64,000 bases of DNA from SIG480 sp045636865 (GTDB taxonomy: Bacteria; Bacillota; Clostridia; Oscillospirales; JAAYXM01): the NCBI GenBank assembly GCA_045636865.1, contig JAZTYJ010000016.1:132843-196842 (forward strand), given 5' to 3'. This document shows positions 32,950 to 41,703 of this stretch, in pieces; the first letter of the stretch is position 1, and each line of letters opens with the position of its first letter. A model generated the notes under the pieces. It was not told the origin of the DNA, did no database searches, and worked only from the letters and a program-made list of their open reading frames with translations. The translations under genes were made by a program, and so were the position numbers.

Positions 32950-33942
32950 AATTCTTGGCAGTTGCGCGCCTGTGAGTTTTGAGACGATTCTCTCGCCAAG
33001 GTCTGCCGAAACTATGACCTTTCCGGGGCGTCTGTCCGTTACATATCCGATAACCGCGGCATCTCTTCCCTCCTCAAATGACCGGAGATATGAAAGTGCC
33101 TCGTCTTTTTTCGAAGCGTCCACAACAGCGAGAAGCTTTCCCTCGTTTGCAGAATAGAGCGGATCTATTCCGAGCATCTCGCAGGCGGCGCGGACATCGG
33201 CTCTCATGGGGATATCCTTCTCCGAGAGGCTTATTGAAAAGTCGCGCCCTTCGGCAAACTCACAGAGCGTTGTTGCGACTCCGCCGCGCGTCGGATCGCG
33301 GAGCACGCGAAGGTCATCTCCGAGCTCATAGAGCTTCTCTGCCATCTTGTTAAGCGGCGCGCAGTCTGACTTTATCTCGCCGTCGACAAGGTTTTTGTTT
33401 CTCGCAAGCATTATTGATGCGCCGTGGTCTCCGCACGTTCCCGAAAGGATTACGGCATCGCCCTCGCGGATATTGTCCGGTGAGAGATTTCCGTGTTTTA
33501 AAAAGCCTATGCCTGCGGTGTTTATATATATCCCGTCACCGTGACCGCGCTCAACAACCTTTGTATCTCCCGTTACGACAGACACACCTGCACGTCGCGC
33601 AGTTTCGGATATCGAATCTACGATTTTTTCAAGGTCGCTTTTTGCAAAGCCCTCTTCGATTATGAATGAGAGGCTTAAATACTTCGGGATACCGCCCGAC
33701 ATCGCAACGTCGTTTACCGTTCCGCAAACAGAGAGTTTTCCTATATCTCCGCCGGGAAAGAAGCACGGCGACACCACGAAGCTGTCGGTTGAAAAGACGA
33801 GTTTTTCGTCTCCTTTCACTATTGCACCGTCGGAAAGTGCGGAGAGTGCATCGTTTTCCATTGCGGGAACGATAAGCTCCTCAATGAGTGAGGATGTCTT
33901 TTTGCCTCCGCTTCCGTAGTCAAGAGTTATTATGTCATCCAT
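32944..33942 (-). CDS. hypE: Hydrogenase maturation protein HypE
   Basis: A 332-aa PurM-like ATPase. Starts with ITLDYGSGGKKTSSLIEEL, has SDGAIV, STDSFVVSPCFFPGGDIGKLSV, VTGDTKVVERG, and ends PRIC, the C-terminal Cys that becomes thiocyanate and gives the CN ligand. Gene order hypF-C-D-E. Confidence 0.96.
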   Translation of the reverse strand: MDDIITLDYGSGGKKTSSLIEELIVPAMENDALSALSDGAIVKGDEKLVFSTDSFVVSPCFFPGGDIGKLSVCGTVNDVAMSGGIPKYLSLSFIIEEGFAKSDLEKIVDSISETARRAGVSVVTGDTKVVERGHGDGIYINTAGIGFLKHGNLSPDNIREGDAVILSGTCGDHGASIMLARNKNLVDGEIKSDCAPLNKMAEKLYELGDDLRVLRDPTRGGVATTLCEFAEGRDFSISLSEKDIPMRADVRAACEMLGIDPLYSANEGKLLAVVDASKKDEALSYLRSFEEGRDAAVIGYVTDRRPGKVIVSADLGERIVSKLTGAQLPRIC

Positions 33943-33962
33943 ATTGTTTCCCGAACCTCCCT

Positions 33963-35039
33963 CTAAAACTCACCGTATTTATACGCCGCGGCACACGCAC
34001 CCTCACCAGACACCATACAGGGTCCGACGGGGTTTTCGGGCACACACGCGCGTCCGAACATCGGACACGCCTGCGGTGCGATGTGTCCGCAGATTACGTC
34101 TCCGCAACGGCACGGAGTTTTTTCTTTTACTTCTTCAAATTCTATATCAAACTTTTTCTTTGCATCAAAATCCGAAAGCTCGCTCTTTATTCCGAGTGCA
34201 CTTTTTTCTATTTTGCCAAGACCGCGCCAGGTTGCATCCGCACGGCAGAATACATCATCGATTATCTTGAGTGCAAGCCGGTTTCCGTCGTTGGAAACTG
34301 CATCGGGATATGCATTTTCAAGGCGTGGTGATTTTTCTTCTGTCTGCAAAATAAGCTTATATGCCGCAACCAAAATCTCGCGCGGAGAAAAACCTCCGAC
34401 AACACACGGAAGTGAAAATTCATCCGCAAGAAACGAAAAACCGCGCGCTCCGATTATTGATGCGACGTGCCCCGGACAGAGAAAGCCCGAAACGGAAAAA
34501 TCCTCCTCCGCGATAAGTGCGCGAAGAGCCGGCTCAACGGTTTTGAGCATTGAAAAAACAGAAAAGTTTTTTACGTTCTCTTCTTTTGCGGAAAGGATTG
34601 CCGCGGCAGTACCCGGTGCTGTCGTTTCAAAGCCGACGCCGAGGAAAACAACCTCATCTCCACCATTTTCCTTTGCAATCTCTATCGCATCAAGCGGAGA
34701 ATAACACACCTCAACGCGCGCGCCGAGAGCGCGGGCAGCGGCAAGATTTTTTCCGCGTATGCTCCCCGGAACCTTTATCATGTCTCCGTATGTCGCAATT
34801 ATCACGTCATCGCGCTCTGAAAGTTTTAAAATCGCGTCTATCTCCTCGGACGGAGTTACGCACACGGGACATCCCGGTCCCGACAGGAGCTTTATGTTTT
34901 CAGGAAGCGCCGACCGAAGCCCCGACTTTGCGATAGACATAGTGTGAGTTCCGCAAACCTCCATAAGCTTTACGTTACCCACATCCATCGCGGCTATTTT
35001 TTCAAGTATTTCACTGTTCGTTAAGTTTTCGCAATTCAT
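33963..35039 (-). CDS. hypD: Hydrogenase maturation protein HypD
   Basis: 358 aa from ATG 35039. HypD is a [4Fe-4S] protein that assembles the Fe(CN)2CO unit with HypC. Motifs are LMEVCGTHTMSIAKSGL, LSGPGCPVCVTP, FLGVGFETTAPGTAA, SGFLCPGHVASIIG, and the C-terminal Cys cluster PCRCGDVICGHIAPQACPMFGRACVPE (quoted in part). The start lies inside the hypC end (29-nt overlap). Confidence 0.95.
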   Translation of the reverse strand: MNCENLTNSEILEKIAAMDVGNVKLMEVCGTHTMSIAKSGLRSALPENIKLLSGPGCPVCVTPSEEIDAILKLSERDDVIIATYGDMIKVPGSIRGKNLAAARALGARVEVCYSPLDAIEIAKENGGDEVVFLGVGFETTAPGTAAAILSAKEENVKNFSVFSMLKTVEPALRALIAEEDFSVSGFLCPGHVASIIGARGFSFLADEFSLPCVVGGFSPREILVAAYKLILQTEEKSPRLENAYPDAVSNDGNRLALKIIDDVFCRADATWRGLGKIEKSALGIKSELSDFDAKKKFDIEFEEVKEKTPCRCGDVICGHIAPQACPMFGRACVPENPVGPCMVSGEGACAAAYKYGEF

Positions 35040-35247
35040 TTTCAACTTCCTCTGCCGCCGCAATGCTCTCTCTTGCTTCAGCCGCGCCCATGCGCTCGAT
35101 TGCAAAGCCGGCGTGCACTATTACATATTCTCCGATTTTCGGGTTTTCAATAAAATCCACTCTTATTTTTCTTTTTACGCCGTCTCTTTCGCCGATTGCC
35201 TCGTTTCCCGAAAGAGACGTTATTTTAAGCGGTATGGCAAGACACAT
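35011..35247 (-). CDS. hypC: Hydrogenase maturation chaperone HypC
   Basis: A 78-aa protein starting MCLAIPLKI with the essential Cys2, then IGEYVIVHAGFAIERM, the family signature. Overlaps both hypF (23 nt) and hypD (29 nt). Confidence 0.96.
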   Translation of the reverse strand: MCLAIPLKITSLSGNEAIGERDGVKRKIRVDFIENPKIGEYVIVHAGFAIERMGAAEARESIAAAEEVENELRKLNEQ

Positions 35248-37492
35248 CCGTGCCGCCTCCTTTCTCTGCTATCATAAGCTGACCGAGGGATATTCCCTCG
35301 TCGTTTGTTGATACCCGTCTGTGTATATACGGCAAAAGATTTTCATCAGAAAGCCGTTTTACCAGTCTTTTTAAGATGTACATATTCTGGAACGTTCCGC
35401 CCGAGAGAACAACCTTTGAGATTCCCGTATCCCGCGATATGCGACCTGCAACGCAAACTGCCATATCGACGAGCGTGTTCATAAAAGCGGCTGCAATTTC
35501 AGACGTTTTTACACCGCATAAAACTTCTCCCGAAATCCCGCGTATCATCTCCTGCCAGCAGAAGATATATATTCCGTTTTCGTTTTTTATTTCATACGGA
35601 TAGGTGCGCGTGCACGTCTCATCTGCCGCGGCTTCCAGAAGTATTGCGCCCTGCCCCTCGTAGGATGAATTTTTGCAAATCCCGAGGATTGCGGATACGC
35701 CGTCAAAAAGCCGCCCCATACTCGTAGCCCGGGGACAATTTATGTCGGCATCAAGAAGCCTTTTTATCTTCTCTCCCTCATCGCCGAAATGAGACACGGA
35801 TACGCCTGCTCCGTCAAGGAGAGAAATTCCGCACCTTGAGATTTCCTTTGCCGCGACATCACCGCCGGGAAGCTTTATCTGCGAAATTGTGCCGAGTCTT
35901 TTTGCGGATCTGAAATCGCCTGCGAGAAATTCCGCACCCCACGATGTGCCGTCCTCACCGAGACCTGTTCCGTCCCAGATTATGCCGATGCACTTCTCGT
36001 CAAGTCCGTTGTCCGCCATGCACGATGCCATATGCGCGTGGTGGTGCCCAACCGCAACAAGCGGAACATTCAGTTTCTTTGCGCGTTCTCTTGCATACTC
36101 CGACGACATATAGTCGGGATGCTTATCGCACGCGATGATTTCAGGTGTTATGTCAAAAATCTTTTCAAAATGAGCTATCTGCTCTTCATAGCACTCAAGC
36201 GTCTGCAAATTTTTAAGATCTCCTATATGCGCGCTCGGAAAAACCTCTCCGCAACGCGAGAGCGAAAACGATGCCTTCTGCTCTGCACCGCAGGCAAGAA
36301 TCTTCTTTTTTACACCGTTGCATCTCACGGGATGCGGCGCGTATCCACGGCTTCGGCGCGCAAAATATTCGTGTCCTTCTGTCACCCACATAAGTGAGTC
36401 GTCGCACCGCACGAAGATTTCGCGGTTGTTTGTGAGATAACCGTCGGCGATGCGGATGAGTTTTTCCGTCATCTCCGCATCCTTATACACAATCGGCGTG
36501 TCGGATACGTTTGCACTCGTCATAACGAGTATATCCTCGCCGCCGTCAAAGAGAAGGTGATGGACGGGCGTATACGGAAGCATTACCCCGAGGTACTTGT
36601 TTTCACTTATATATTTATATGAACTTTCGTCTGTTTTACGAAGAAGAACTATCGGGCGGCGCGGTGAGGCAAGAAGCATCTCTTCCTCCTCCGACACCTC
36701 CGCAATACGCCGCGCAACCGACACATCGCGGCACATAAGAGCAAACGGCTTTTCGTCGCGGCGTTTTCTCTCACGCAAGACTCTTACCGCCGCCTCATCG
36801 TCCGCGCGCACGGCAAGATGCACGCCGCCAAGACCTTTTATCGCACATATTCCGCCATCACGGAGAAGCTTCTGCGAAAGAGCTATTGCATCGCCCGGTA
36901 CCTCTCTTCCTTCTGCATCGAGGAAGAAAAGGCGGGGTCCGCAATCCGGGCAGCAGTCGGGTTGCGCGTGATAGCGGCGGCTTTCTATGTCGGAATACTC
37001 ATCCGCACAGCTTTTGCACATCGGAAAGGATTCCATCGTTGTATTTTTTCTGTCGTACGGGATATCTTTTGTTATGGTAAAGCGCGGTCCGCAGTTTGTG
37101 CAGTTTATAAACGGGTAGCGATACCGTCTGTCGTTTTTGTCAAACAGCTCGGAAAGGCAGTCGTCACACACCGCGGCATCGGGCGAGATGAGCGTTTTTC
37201 GCTCTCCCGCTTCGCTTTCGCAGATTGAAAAACCTGCATAGCCCGAAAGAGCTTTCGTATATTCTTTTTTTATCTCATAAATTTCACAAAGCGGTGGTTT
37301 TTCGCTTATAAGTCCGTCGAGAAAGCTCTCAATGTTTTCTTTTCCACCCTCAAGTGAAAGGGACACGCCAAAAGACGTGTTTCTGATTTCTCCCGCGAGA
37401 GAAAAACGAGACACACGTTTGTGTATAAACGGGCGGAATCCCACCCCCTGCACTATTCCGTTAATCAGAATTTCGGCATGGACCTTTTTCAT
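35225..37492 (-). CDS. hypF: Carbamoyltransferase HypF
   Basis: A 755-aa protein that makes the CN ligands with HypE. Domains in order: acylphosphatase (1-90, GIVQGVGFRPFIHK), two zinc fingers (about 108-185, CDDCL, CTNCGPRFT, CKSCADEY, CCPDCGPRL), a YrdC-like domain (195-380, KGLGGVHLAVRA), and a Kae1-like domain with HHHAHMASCMADN (about 475). Full family length. First hyp gene after the regulator (7-nt gap). Confidence 0.96.
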   Translation of the reverse strand: MKKVHAEILINGIVQGVGFRPFIHKRVSRFSLAGEIRNTSFGVSLSLEGGKENIESFLDGLISEKPPLCEIYEIKKEYTKALSGYAGFSICESEAGERKTLISPDAAVCDDCLSELFDKNDRRYRYPFINCTNCGPRFTITKDIPYDRKNTTMESFPMCKSCADEYSDIESRRYHAQPDCCPDCGPRLFFLDAEGREVPGDAIALSQKLLRDGGICAIKGLGGVHLAVRADDEAAVRVLRERKRRDEKPFALMCRDVSVARRIAEVSEEEEMLLASPRRPIVLLRKTDESSYKYISENKYLGVMLPYTPVHHLLFDGGEDILVMTSANVSDTPIVYKDAEMTEKLIRIADGYLTNNREIFVRCDDSLMWVTEGHEYFARRSRGYAPHPVRCNGVKKKILACGAEQKASFSLSRCGEVFPSAHIGDLKNLQTLECYEEQIAHFEKIFDITPEIIACDKHPDYMSSEYARERAKKLNVPLVAVGHHHAHMASCMADNGLDEKCIGIIWDGTGLGEDGTSWGAEFLAGDFRSAKRLGTISQIKLPGGDVAAKEISRCGISLLDGAGVSVSHFGDEGEKIKRLLDADINCPRATSMGRLFDGVSAILGICKNSSYEGQGAILLEAAADETCTRTYPYEIKNENGIYIFCWQEMIRGISGEVLCGVKTSEIAAAFMNTLVDMAVCVAGRISRDTGISKVVLSGGTFQNMYILKRLVKRLSDENLLPYIHRRVSTNDEGISLGQLMIAEKGGGTDVSCHTA

Positions 37493-37499
37493 AATTCAC

Positions 37500-38147
37500 C
37501 TACTGCAAAAGTTCTATATGTCGCCTTGATGCGGAAATCAGACCGTCATCACTCATCTTGCGAAGCTCACGCATCATCGCGCTGCGGTCGGCGCAGATGT
37601 AGTCGGCAAGGTAGCTTAAGGAAAACGGAAGGTCAAAGGAAGAGCTTCCCTCCCGTTCCGAATACAGTTCAAACAGGCAAAGAAGCTTGTCGCGGATTGA
37701 ACGGTTTCCTAAAATTTCAATCCTCTCGGAAAGGCGTTTTGCCTTTTCGGCAACGACTCTGAACATATTTTCAACCGCGATGCTGTGGCACTTGCAGGCA
37801 TTACGGCAACGCTTTGAGATGTGCTCGTAATTCATAACCGCAATCTCGCTCTTTTTTTCGCACATCGCAAGCACTCCGCGCGCACTTTCGTTTGAGAAAG
37901 CAAACATCTCGCCAAATACGTCGTTTTCCGAAATGCTCTCGAGCACAACGCGGTTTCCCGATGAGTCAAATCGCACAAGTGAGATGCTTCCGGACATAAC
38001 AATTCCTATTTTGTCGTTTGAGCGGTCAAAGTCCCAGATAATCTCTCCCGCCTCAAATTTCTGAAGCGAAATATTGAAGCAAGCAATCATTCTTTCCTTG
38101 TCATATTCGCTGATTCCGTCAAAAAGAAATATTTCGTTAATTTTCAA
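37500..38147 (-). CDS. Crp/Fnr-family transcriptional regulator
   Basis: A 215-aa protein. Cyclic nucleotide-binding-type fold at residues 1-115 (GIVMSGSISLVRFDSSGNRVVLESISENDVFGEM), dimer helix 118-150, winged helix at the C-terminus (FSLSYLADYICADRSAMMRELRKMSDDGLI). Four Cys (96, 114, 118, 120), three clustered in RCRNACKCH at the start of the dimer helix, could bind a cluster or sense redox. It leads the hyp genes and faces the oxygen-defence operon, so it probably controls both. Signal unknown. Confidence 0.88.
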   Translation of the reverse strand: MKINEIFLFDGISEYDKERMIACFNISLQKFEAGEIIWDFDRSNDKIGIVMSGSISLVRFDSSGNRVVLESISENDVFGEMFAFSNESARGVLAMCEKKSEIAVMNYEHISKRCRNACKCHSIAVENMFRVVAEKAKRLSERIEILGNRSIRDKLLCLFELYSEREGSSSFDLPFSLSYLADYICADRSAMMRELRKMSDDGLISASRRHIELLQ

Positions 38148-38161
38148 AATTTTTCCACCTC

Positions 38162-38208
38162 CTGTTGCAAATGCAACAGAATTTTTCTTTTCTATATGAT
38201 ACTATAAT
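38162..38208. promoter_or_regulatory. Palindromic operator and -10 between crp/fnr and rubrerythrin
   Basis: CTGTTGCAAATGCAACAG (38162-38179) has two perfect 8-bp arms. It overlaps the region just before the crp/fnr ribosome site, fitting autorepression. For rubrerythrin, TATAAT is at 38203-38208 without a good -35, and the palindrome centre is about 44 bp before the likely start, near the class II activator position. Confidence 0.7.
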
Positions 38209-38255
38209 CTCAACAAAAAGTAAATACTTTTTTATATTGAAAGGAGTTTTTTATC

Positions 38256-38795
38256 ATGAATTTAAAGGGTTCAAAAACTGAAGCTAATCTCGCTGCTGCT
38301 TTTGCAGGTGAGAGCCAGGCAAGAAACAAGTACACATACTACGCATCAAAGGCTAAAAAGGAAGGCTATGAGCAGATAGCTGCTATCTTTACGGAAACTG
38401 CAAACAACGAAAAGGAGCACGCAAAAATCTGGTTTAAGCTCCTCCACGACGGCGAAGTTCCGACAACATCTGAAAACCTCAAGGATGCTGCAGAGGGCGA
38501 GAACTACGAGTGGACAGATATGTATGCAGGCTTTGCAAAAACTGCAAAGGAAGAGGGATTTGACAAGATTGCTTTCCTCTTTGAGGCAGTTGCCAAAATC
38601 GAAAAAGAGCACGAAGAAAGATACTTAAAGCTTCTCAAGAACGTTGAGACAGGCGCAGTATTCTCAAAGGACGGCGACGTTGTCTGGCAGTGTGCAAACT
38701 GCGGACACATCCACGTTGGCAAGAACGCTCCGGAGCTTTGCCCGGTTTGTGCTCATCCGAAGGCATATTTTGAGCTTCTTAAGACAAACTACTAA
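38256..38795 (+). CDS. rbr: Rubrerythrin
   Basis: A 179-aa protein. The diiron four-helix bundle (1-135) shows AGESQARNKYTYYASKA, ETANNEKEHAKIW and EAVAKIEKEHEERY; the rubredoxin-like domain at the end shows CANCGHIHVG ... CPVCAHPKAYF. It reduces hydrogen peroxide. First gene of a four-gene oxygen-defence operon. Confidence 0.97.
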   Translation: MNLKGSKTEANLAAAFAGESQARNKYTYYASKAKKEGYEQIAAIFTETANNEKEHAKIWFKLLHDGEVPTTSENLKDAAEGENYEWTDMYAGFAKTAKEEGFDKIAFLFEAVAKIEKEHEERYLKLLKNVETGAVFSKDGDVVWQCANCGHIHVGKNAPELCPVCAHPKAYFELLKTNY

Positions 38796-38823
38796 TATCA
38801 CAAATTAAAGGAAGGTTCTTTTT

Positions 38824-38979
38824 ATGAAAAAGTACACTTGCTCTGTCTGCGGATTCGTTTATGACGAAGAAGCAGGCTATCCGGAAGGCGGAATCGCTCC
38901 CGGAACGGCATGGGAAGATGTTCCCGAAGATTTTGTCTGCCCCCTTTGCGGCGTAGGCAAGGATATGTTTGAAGAATAA
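38824..38979 (+). CDS. Rubredoxin
   Basis: Short gene of 51 codons between rubrerythrin and the flavodiiron gene, found by reading the gap. It begins MKKYTCSVCGFVYDEEAGYP and ends VCPLCGVGKDMFEE, so both CxxCG knuckles for the iron site are present, and length is typical. AAGGAAG lies upstream. It supplies electrons to the neighbouring enzymes. Confidence 0.97.
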   Translation: MKKYTCSVCGFVYDEEAGYPEGGIAPGTAWEDVPEDFVCPLCGVGKDMFEE

Positions 38980-39043
38980 AAACTCAGCATCTTCCTGCAA
39001 AGCCCTGTGGGAAGATGCATTTTTTTGCGAAAGGAAGTTTTTT

Positions 39044-40246
39044 ATGCCAAACGTTAAAATATCCGACGCTGTTTCATACGTCGGAATCTTAAACCCCATT
39101 CTCCGCATTTTTGACGTTGTTATGAAAACAGAGTACGGCACGACCTACAACTCATACGTCGTTCGCGGAAGTGAAAAAACTGCGCTTATCGAAACGTGCC
39201 ACCTCACATATTTTGACGAGTATCTCAAAAATATCCGCGAGGTGTGTGATCCCGCTGATATCGACTATATCATTTTAAACCATTGCGAGCCCGACCATTC
39301 GGGCGCGCTCAGAAGGCTTCTTGAGCTTTGCCCGAAGGCTGAAATCTACGTTACGCGCGCAGGCTCGATATACCTCAAATCAATCACAAACCGCGACGAT
39401 CTTCCCGTTCACGTCGTGGCAGACGGTGAGGAGCTCTCGCTCGGAGACAAGACTCTCCGTTTTATCCCATCTCCGTTCCTTCACTGGCCGGATTCGATGT
39501 TTACCTATCTTGCCGAAGAGAAGGTTCTCTTCTCTTGCGACTTCCTCGGCTCACACTATTGCGAGCCGCATATAGTTGACTCGGCTATCGTTTATCCCGA
39601 AAAGTATTCCGATGCGCTCGCTTACTACTATGCCGCGATTTTCGGACCTTTCCCGTCGTACGTGCGTCAGGGACTCTCGAAGATTTCAGGTCTTGATTTT
39701 GACATCGCCTGCACAAGCCACGGTCCTGTTCTTACGCGCGGCGGAAAGCTTGAAGAAGCACTCACAAAATATACGGAATGGAGTGCAGAACGCAAAAATG
39801 AAAAACCGCTTATCCCCGTTTTCTTCTGCTCTGCATACGGCAACACAAGAAAGCTTGCAAACGCAGTTGCGAACGGCATAAGGGAAGCAAAGCCCGACTG
39901 CATCTGCAACGTCTATGACCTTAATGACCACGATATGTCGGACATGGCGGCTCTCATCAACTCTGCAGACGCAATCTGCATCGGCTCTCCGACTATAAAT
40001 GCAGATGCCGTTGCACCCGTATGGCAGCTTCTCTCACACGTTGATGCGATAAACTCAAAGAAGAAGCCCGCCCTCGTTTTCGGCTCATACGGCTGGAGCG
40101 GCGAGGCGATTCCGAACATCTCGGCAAGACTCTCGGGTCTTCGCATGAACGTTTTCGGTGACGGACACAAAGTATGCTTTGTCCCCTCTGAAGAAGACAT
40201 CAAAAACGCAAAAGACCTCGGACGCGATTTTGCTCTTTCATTTTAA
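39044..40246 (+). CDS. fprA: Flavodiiron protein (O2/NO reductase)
   Basis: 400 aa from ATG 39044 (GGAAG site). The metallo-beta-lactamase domain (1-250) carries the diiron ligands in NHCEPDHSG, PSPFLHWPDSMFTY and CDFLGSHYCEPH; the flavodoxin domain (250-400) starts PVFFCSAYGNTRKLANAV with the FMN loop and contains GSPTINADAVAPVW and FGSYGWSGEA. It reduces O2 to water or NO to N2O using electrons from rubredoxin. Confidence 0.96.
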   Translation: MPNVKISDAVSYVGILNPILRIFDVVMKTEYGTTYNSYVVRGSEKTALIETCHLTYFDEYLKNIREVCDPADIDYIILNHCEPDHSGALRRLLELCPKAEIYVTRAGSIYLKSITNRDDLPVHVVADGEELSLGDKTLRFIPSPFLHWPDSMFTYLAEEKVLFSCDFLGSHYCEPHIVDSAIVYPEKYSDALAYYYAAIFGPFPSYVRQGLSKISGLDFDIACTSHGPVLTRGGKLEEALTKYTEWSAERKNEKPLIPVFFCSAYGNTRKLANAVANGIREAKPDCICNVYDLNDHDMSDMAALINSADAICIGSPTINADAVAPVWQLLSHVDAINSKKKPALVFGSYGWSGEAIPNISARLSGLRMNVFGDGHKVCFVPSEEDIKNAKDLGRDFALSF

Positions 40247-40260
40247 GGAAGTGTTTTTAT

Positions 40261-40881
40261 ATGAACAGTAAAGCATTGATTGACCTCTCCTACGGAGTTT
40301 ATATTGTTACTGCAAAAGATGGCGAGAAAAACTGCGGATGCGTTGCAAACAGCGCAATACAGGTTACAAGTTCTCCCGCTACCGTTGCGGTTTCGATAAA
40401 TCACGACAATTTCACAAACGGAGCCATAAAGAAAAGCGGACGCTTTGCACTCTCGATTCTCTCCGAGAAGTCAGATGCAAATCTCATCGGCACGTTCGGG
40501 TTTAAGTCAAGCCGCGACACCGATAAGTTTGAGAGTGTGAGATGCGAAAACAGAGATGGGCTCGCTGTTATTTCGGATGCAAAAAGCTATCTTCTCTGCC
40601 GCGTTATTGACACTCTTGAAACATCAACCCACACCGTTTTTCTCGGTGAGGTTTATGATGCGGATGTTTTTTGCTCCGATACCCCGATGACGTATAAATA
40701 CTACCACGAGGTCATAAAGGGCAAGGCTCCTAAAAACGCCCCCACTTATGTTGAAGAAGCAGAGACTGCGGCATCGTGGAAGTGTCAGATATGCGGATAC
40801 GTTTCAGACCTTGAAACTCTCCCCGACGACTTCACCTGCCCCATCTGCGGAGTTTTGAAAAATCTTTTTGAAAAAGTATAA
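40261..40881 (+). CDS. Flavin reductase-rubredoxin fusion (high molecular weight rubredoxin)
   Basis: A 206-aa protein. Residues 1-150 form a flavin reductase-like FMN-binding split barrel (YGVYIVTAKDGEKNCGCVANSAIQVTSSP); residues 160-206 form a rubredoxin with WKCQICGYVSDL and FTCPICGVLKNLFEKV. It is known as the NAD(P)H-side electron donor to flavodiiron proteins. Last gene of the operon, 14 nt after fprA. Confidence 0.94.
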   Translation: MNSKALIDLSYGVYIVTAKDGEKNCGCVANSAIQVTSSPATVAVSINHDNFTNGAIKKSGRFALSILSEKSDANLIGTFGFKSSRDTDKFESVRCENRDGLAVISDAKSYLLCRVIDTLETSTHTVFLGEVYDADVFCSDTPMTYKYYHEVIKGKAPKNAPTYVEEAETAASWKCQICGYVSDLETLPDDFTCPICGVLKNLFEKV

Positions 40882-40888
40882 GACACAG

Positions 40889-40926
40889 CAAAACTCCCCG
40901 AATGATAAGTCATTCGGGGAGTTTTT
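40889..40926. terminator. Bidirectional terminator
   Basis: Stem AACTCCCCGAATGA / TCATTCGGGGAGTT, loop TAAG, with A- and T-runs, ending both the oxygen-defence operon and the convergent guanylate kinase gene. Confidence 0.92.
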
Positions 40927-40928
40927 AT

Positions 40929-41492
40929 TTATTTTGTAAGTGAGAGCCCGCGGCTTTTTGTTTCCTTTTCGAAAATCTCGCGGAGAGCAGATAACGTTTC
41001 CTGCATATCATCGTTTATGAGCACATAGTCATAATGCTTTGACATCTCCTCTTCATACTCATATCTCTTAAGGCGAAGGTCTATATCCTTCTCGCCTCGG
41101 CCTATGAGTCGCTCACGGAGCTGTTCCTTGCTCTTCGGTTTTAAGTAAACCGCAACAACGTCGGGAAGCAGCTTTTTCAAGTTGAGCGTACCTTCGACGT
41201 CTATGTCCTTTATGAGAATCTTGCCCTCTGCAGTCTTCTCTTCCAGAATCTTTCTGCTTGAGCCATACATATTTCCGTGAATCGGGCAGGTTTCGAGCAT
41301 CTCTCCGCGCTCGACCATCGCATCAAACTCCTCGCGTGAGACGAAAAAATACGGCTTTCCCTGCTCCTCGCCCGGACGCATCGCGCGCGTTGAAACGGTT
41401 GTCATAAGAGTCAAATTGTTATACTCCGACAAAAGTTCGTTTATAATCGTATTTTTTCCTACTCCTGCGCTGCCTGACATTATGATAAGCAT
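40929..41492 (-). CDS. gmk: Guanylate kinase
   Basis: 187 aa from ATG 41492. P-loop SGSAGVGKNT deviates slightly from the common GPSGVGKGT. GMP-binding residues are present: TRAMRPGE (both Arg), PYFFV, MLET, MYGSS, IDVEG; the end RYEYEEEMSKHYDYVLIND is typical. It phosphorylates GMP. It stands alone, not beside rpoZ, so it may be a paralogue of the housekeeping enzyme. Confidence 0.85.
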   Translation of the reverse strand: MLIIMSGSAGVGKNTIINELLSEYNNLTLMTTVSTRAMRPGEEQGKPYFFVSREEFDAMVERGEMLETCPIHGNMYGSSRKILEEKTAEGKILIKDIDVEGTLNLKKLLPDVVAVYLKPKSKEQLRERLIGRGEKDIDLRLKRYEYEEEMSKHYDYVLINDDMQETLSALREIFEKETKSRGLSLTK

Positions 41493-41571
41493 ATGTACAC
41501 CCCAAAACAATCATTTATTTTTTCTTATTGTTAATAATACATTATTTTTCTCGTCAAATCAAGCAAAACCG

Positions 41572-41600
41572 TTGATTTTTTTACATTGAAATGTTATAAT
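41572..41600 (+). promoter_or_regulatory. Promoter of proS
   Basis: TTGATT (41572-41577), 17-bp spacer, TATAAT (41595-41600). A leader of about 95 nt follows with a possible stem GGCTGGATT / AATCCGGCC (about 41615-41656). No T-box signature is visible. Confidence 0.75.
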
Positions 41601-41703
41601 TACAGATATTATTAGGCTGGATTATTATGTCTGCAATTTTCAATCGCAAATCCGGCCTGCAGATAACATACGAAACACTTTTATCAAAGGGGAATAAAAT
41701 ATT

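Noticed and set aside
41601..41703. T-box riboswitch in the proS leader, or a short upstream frame from 41629
   Set aside because: The T-box core and a following terminator are not seen. The upstream frame has no ribosome site and runs out of frame into proS.
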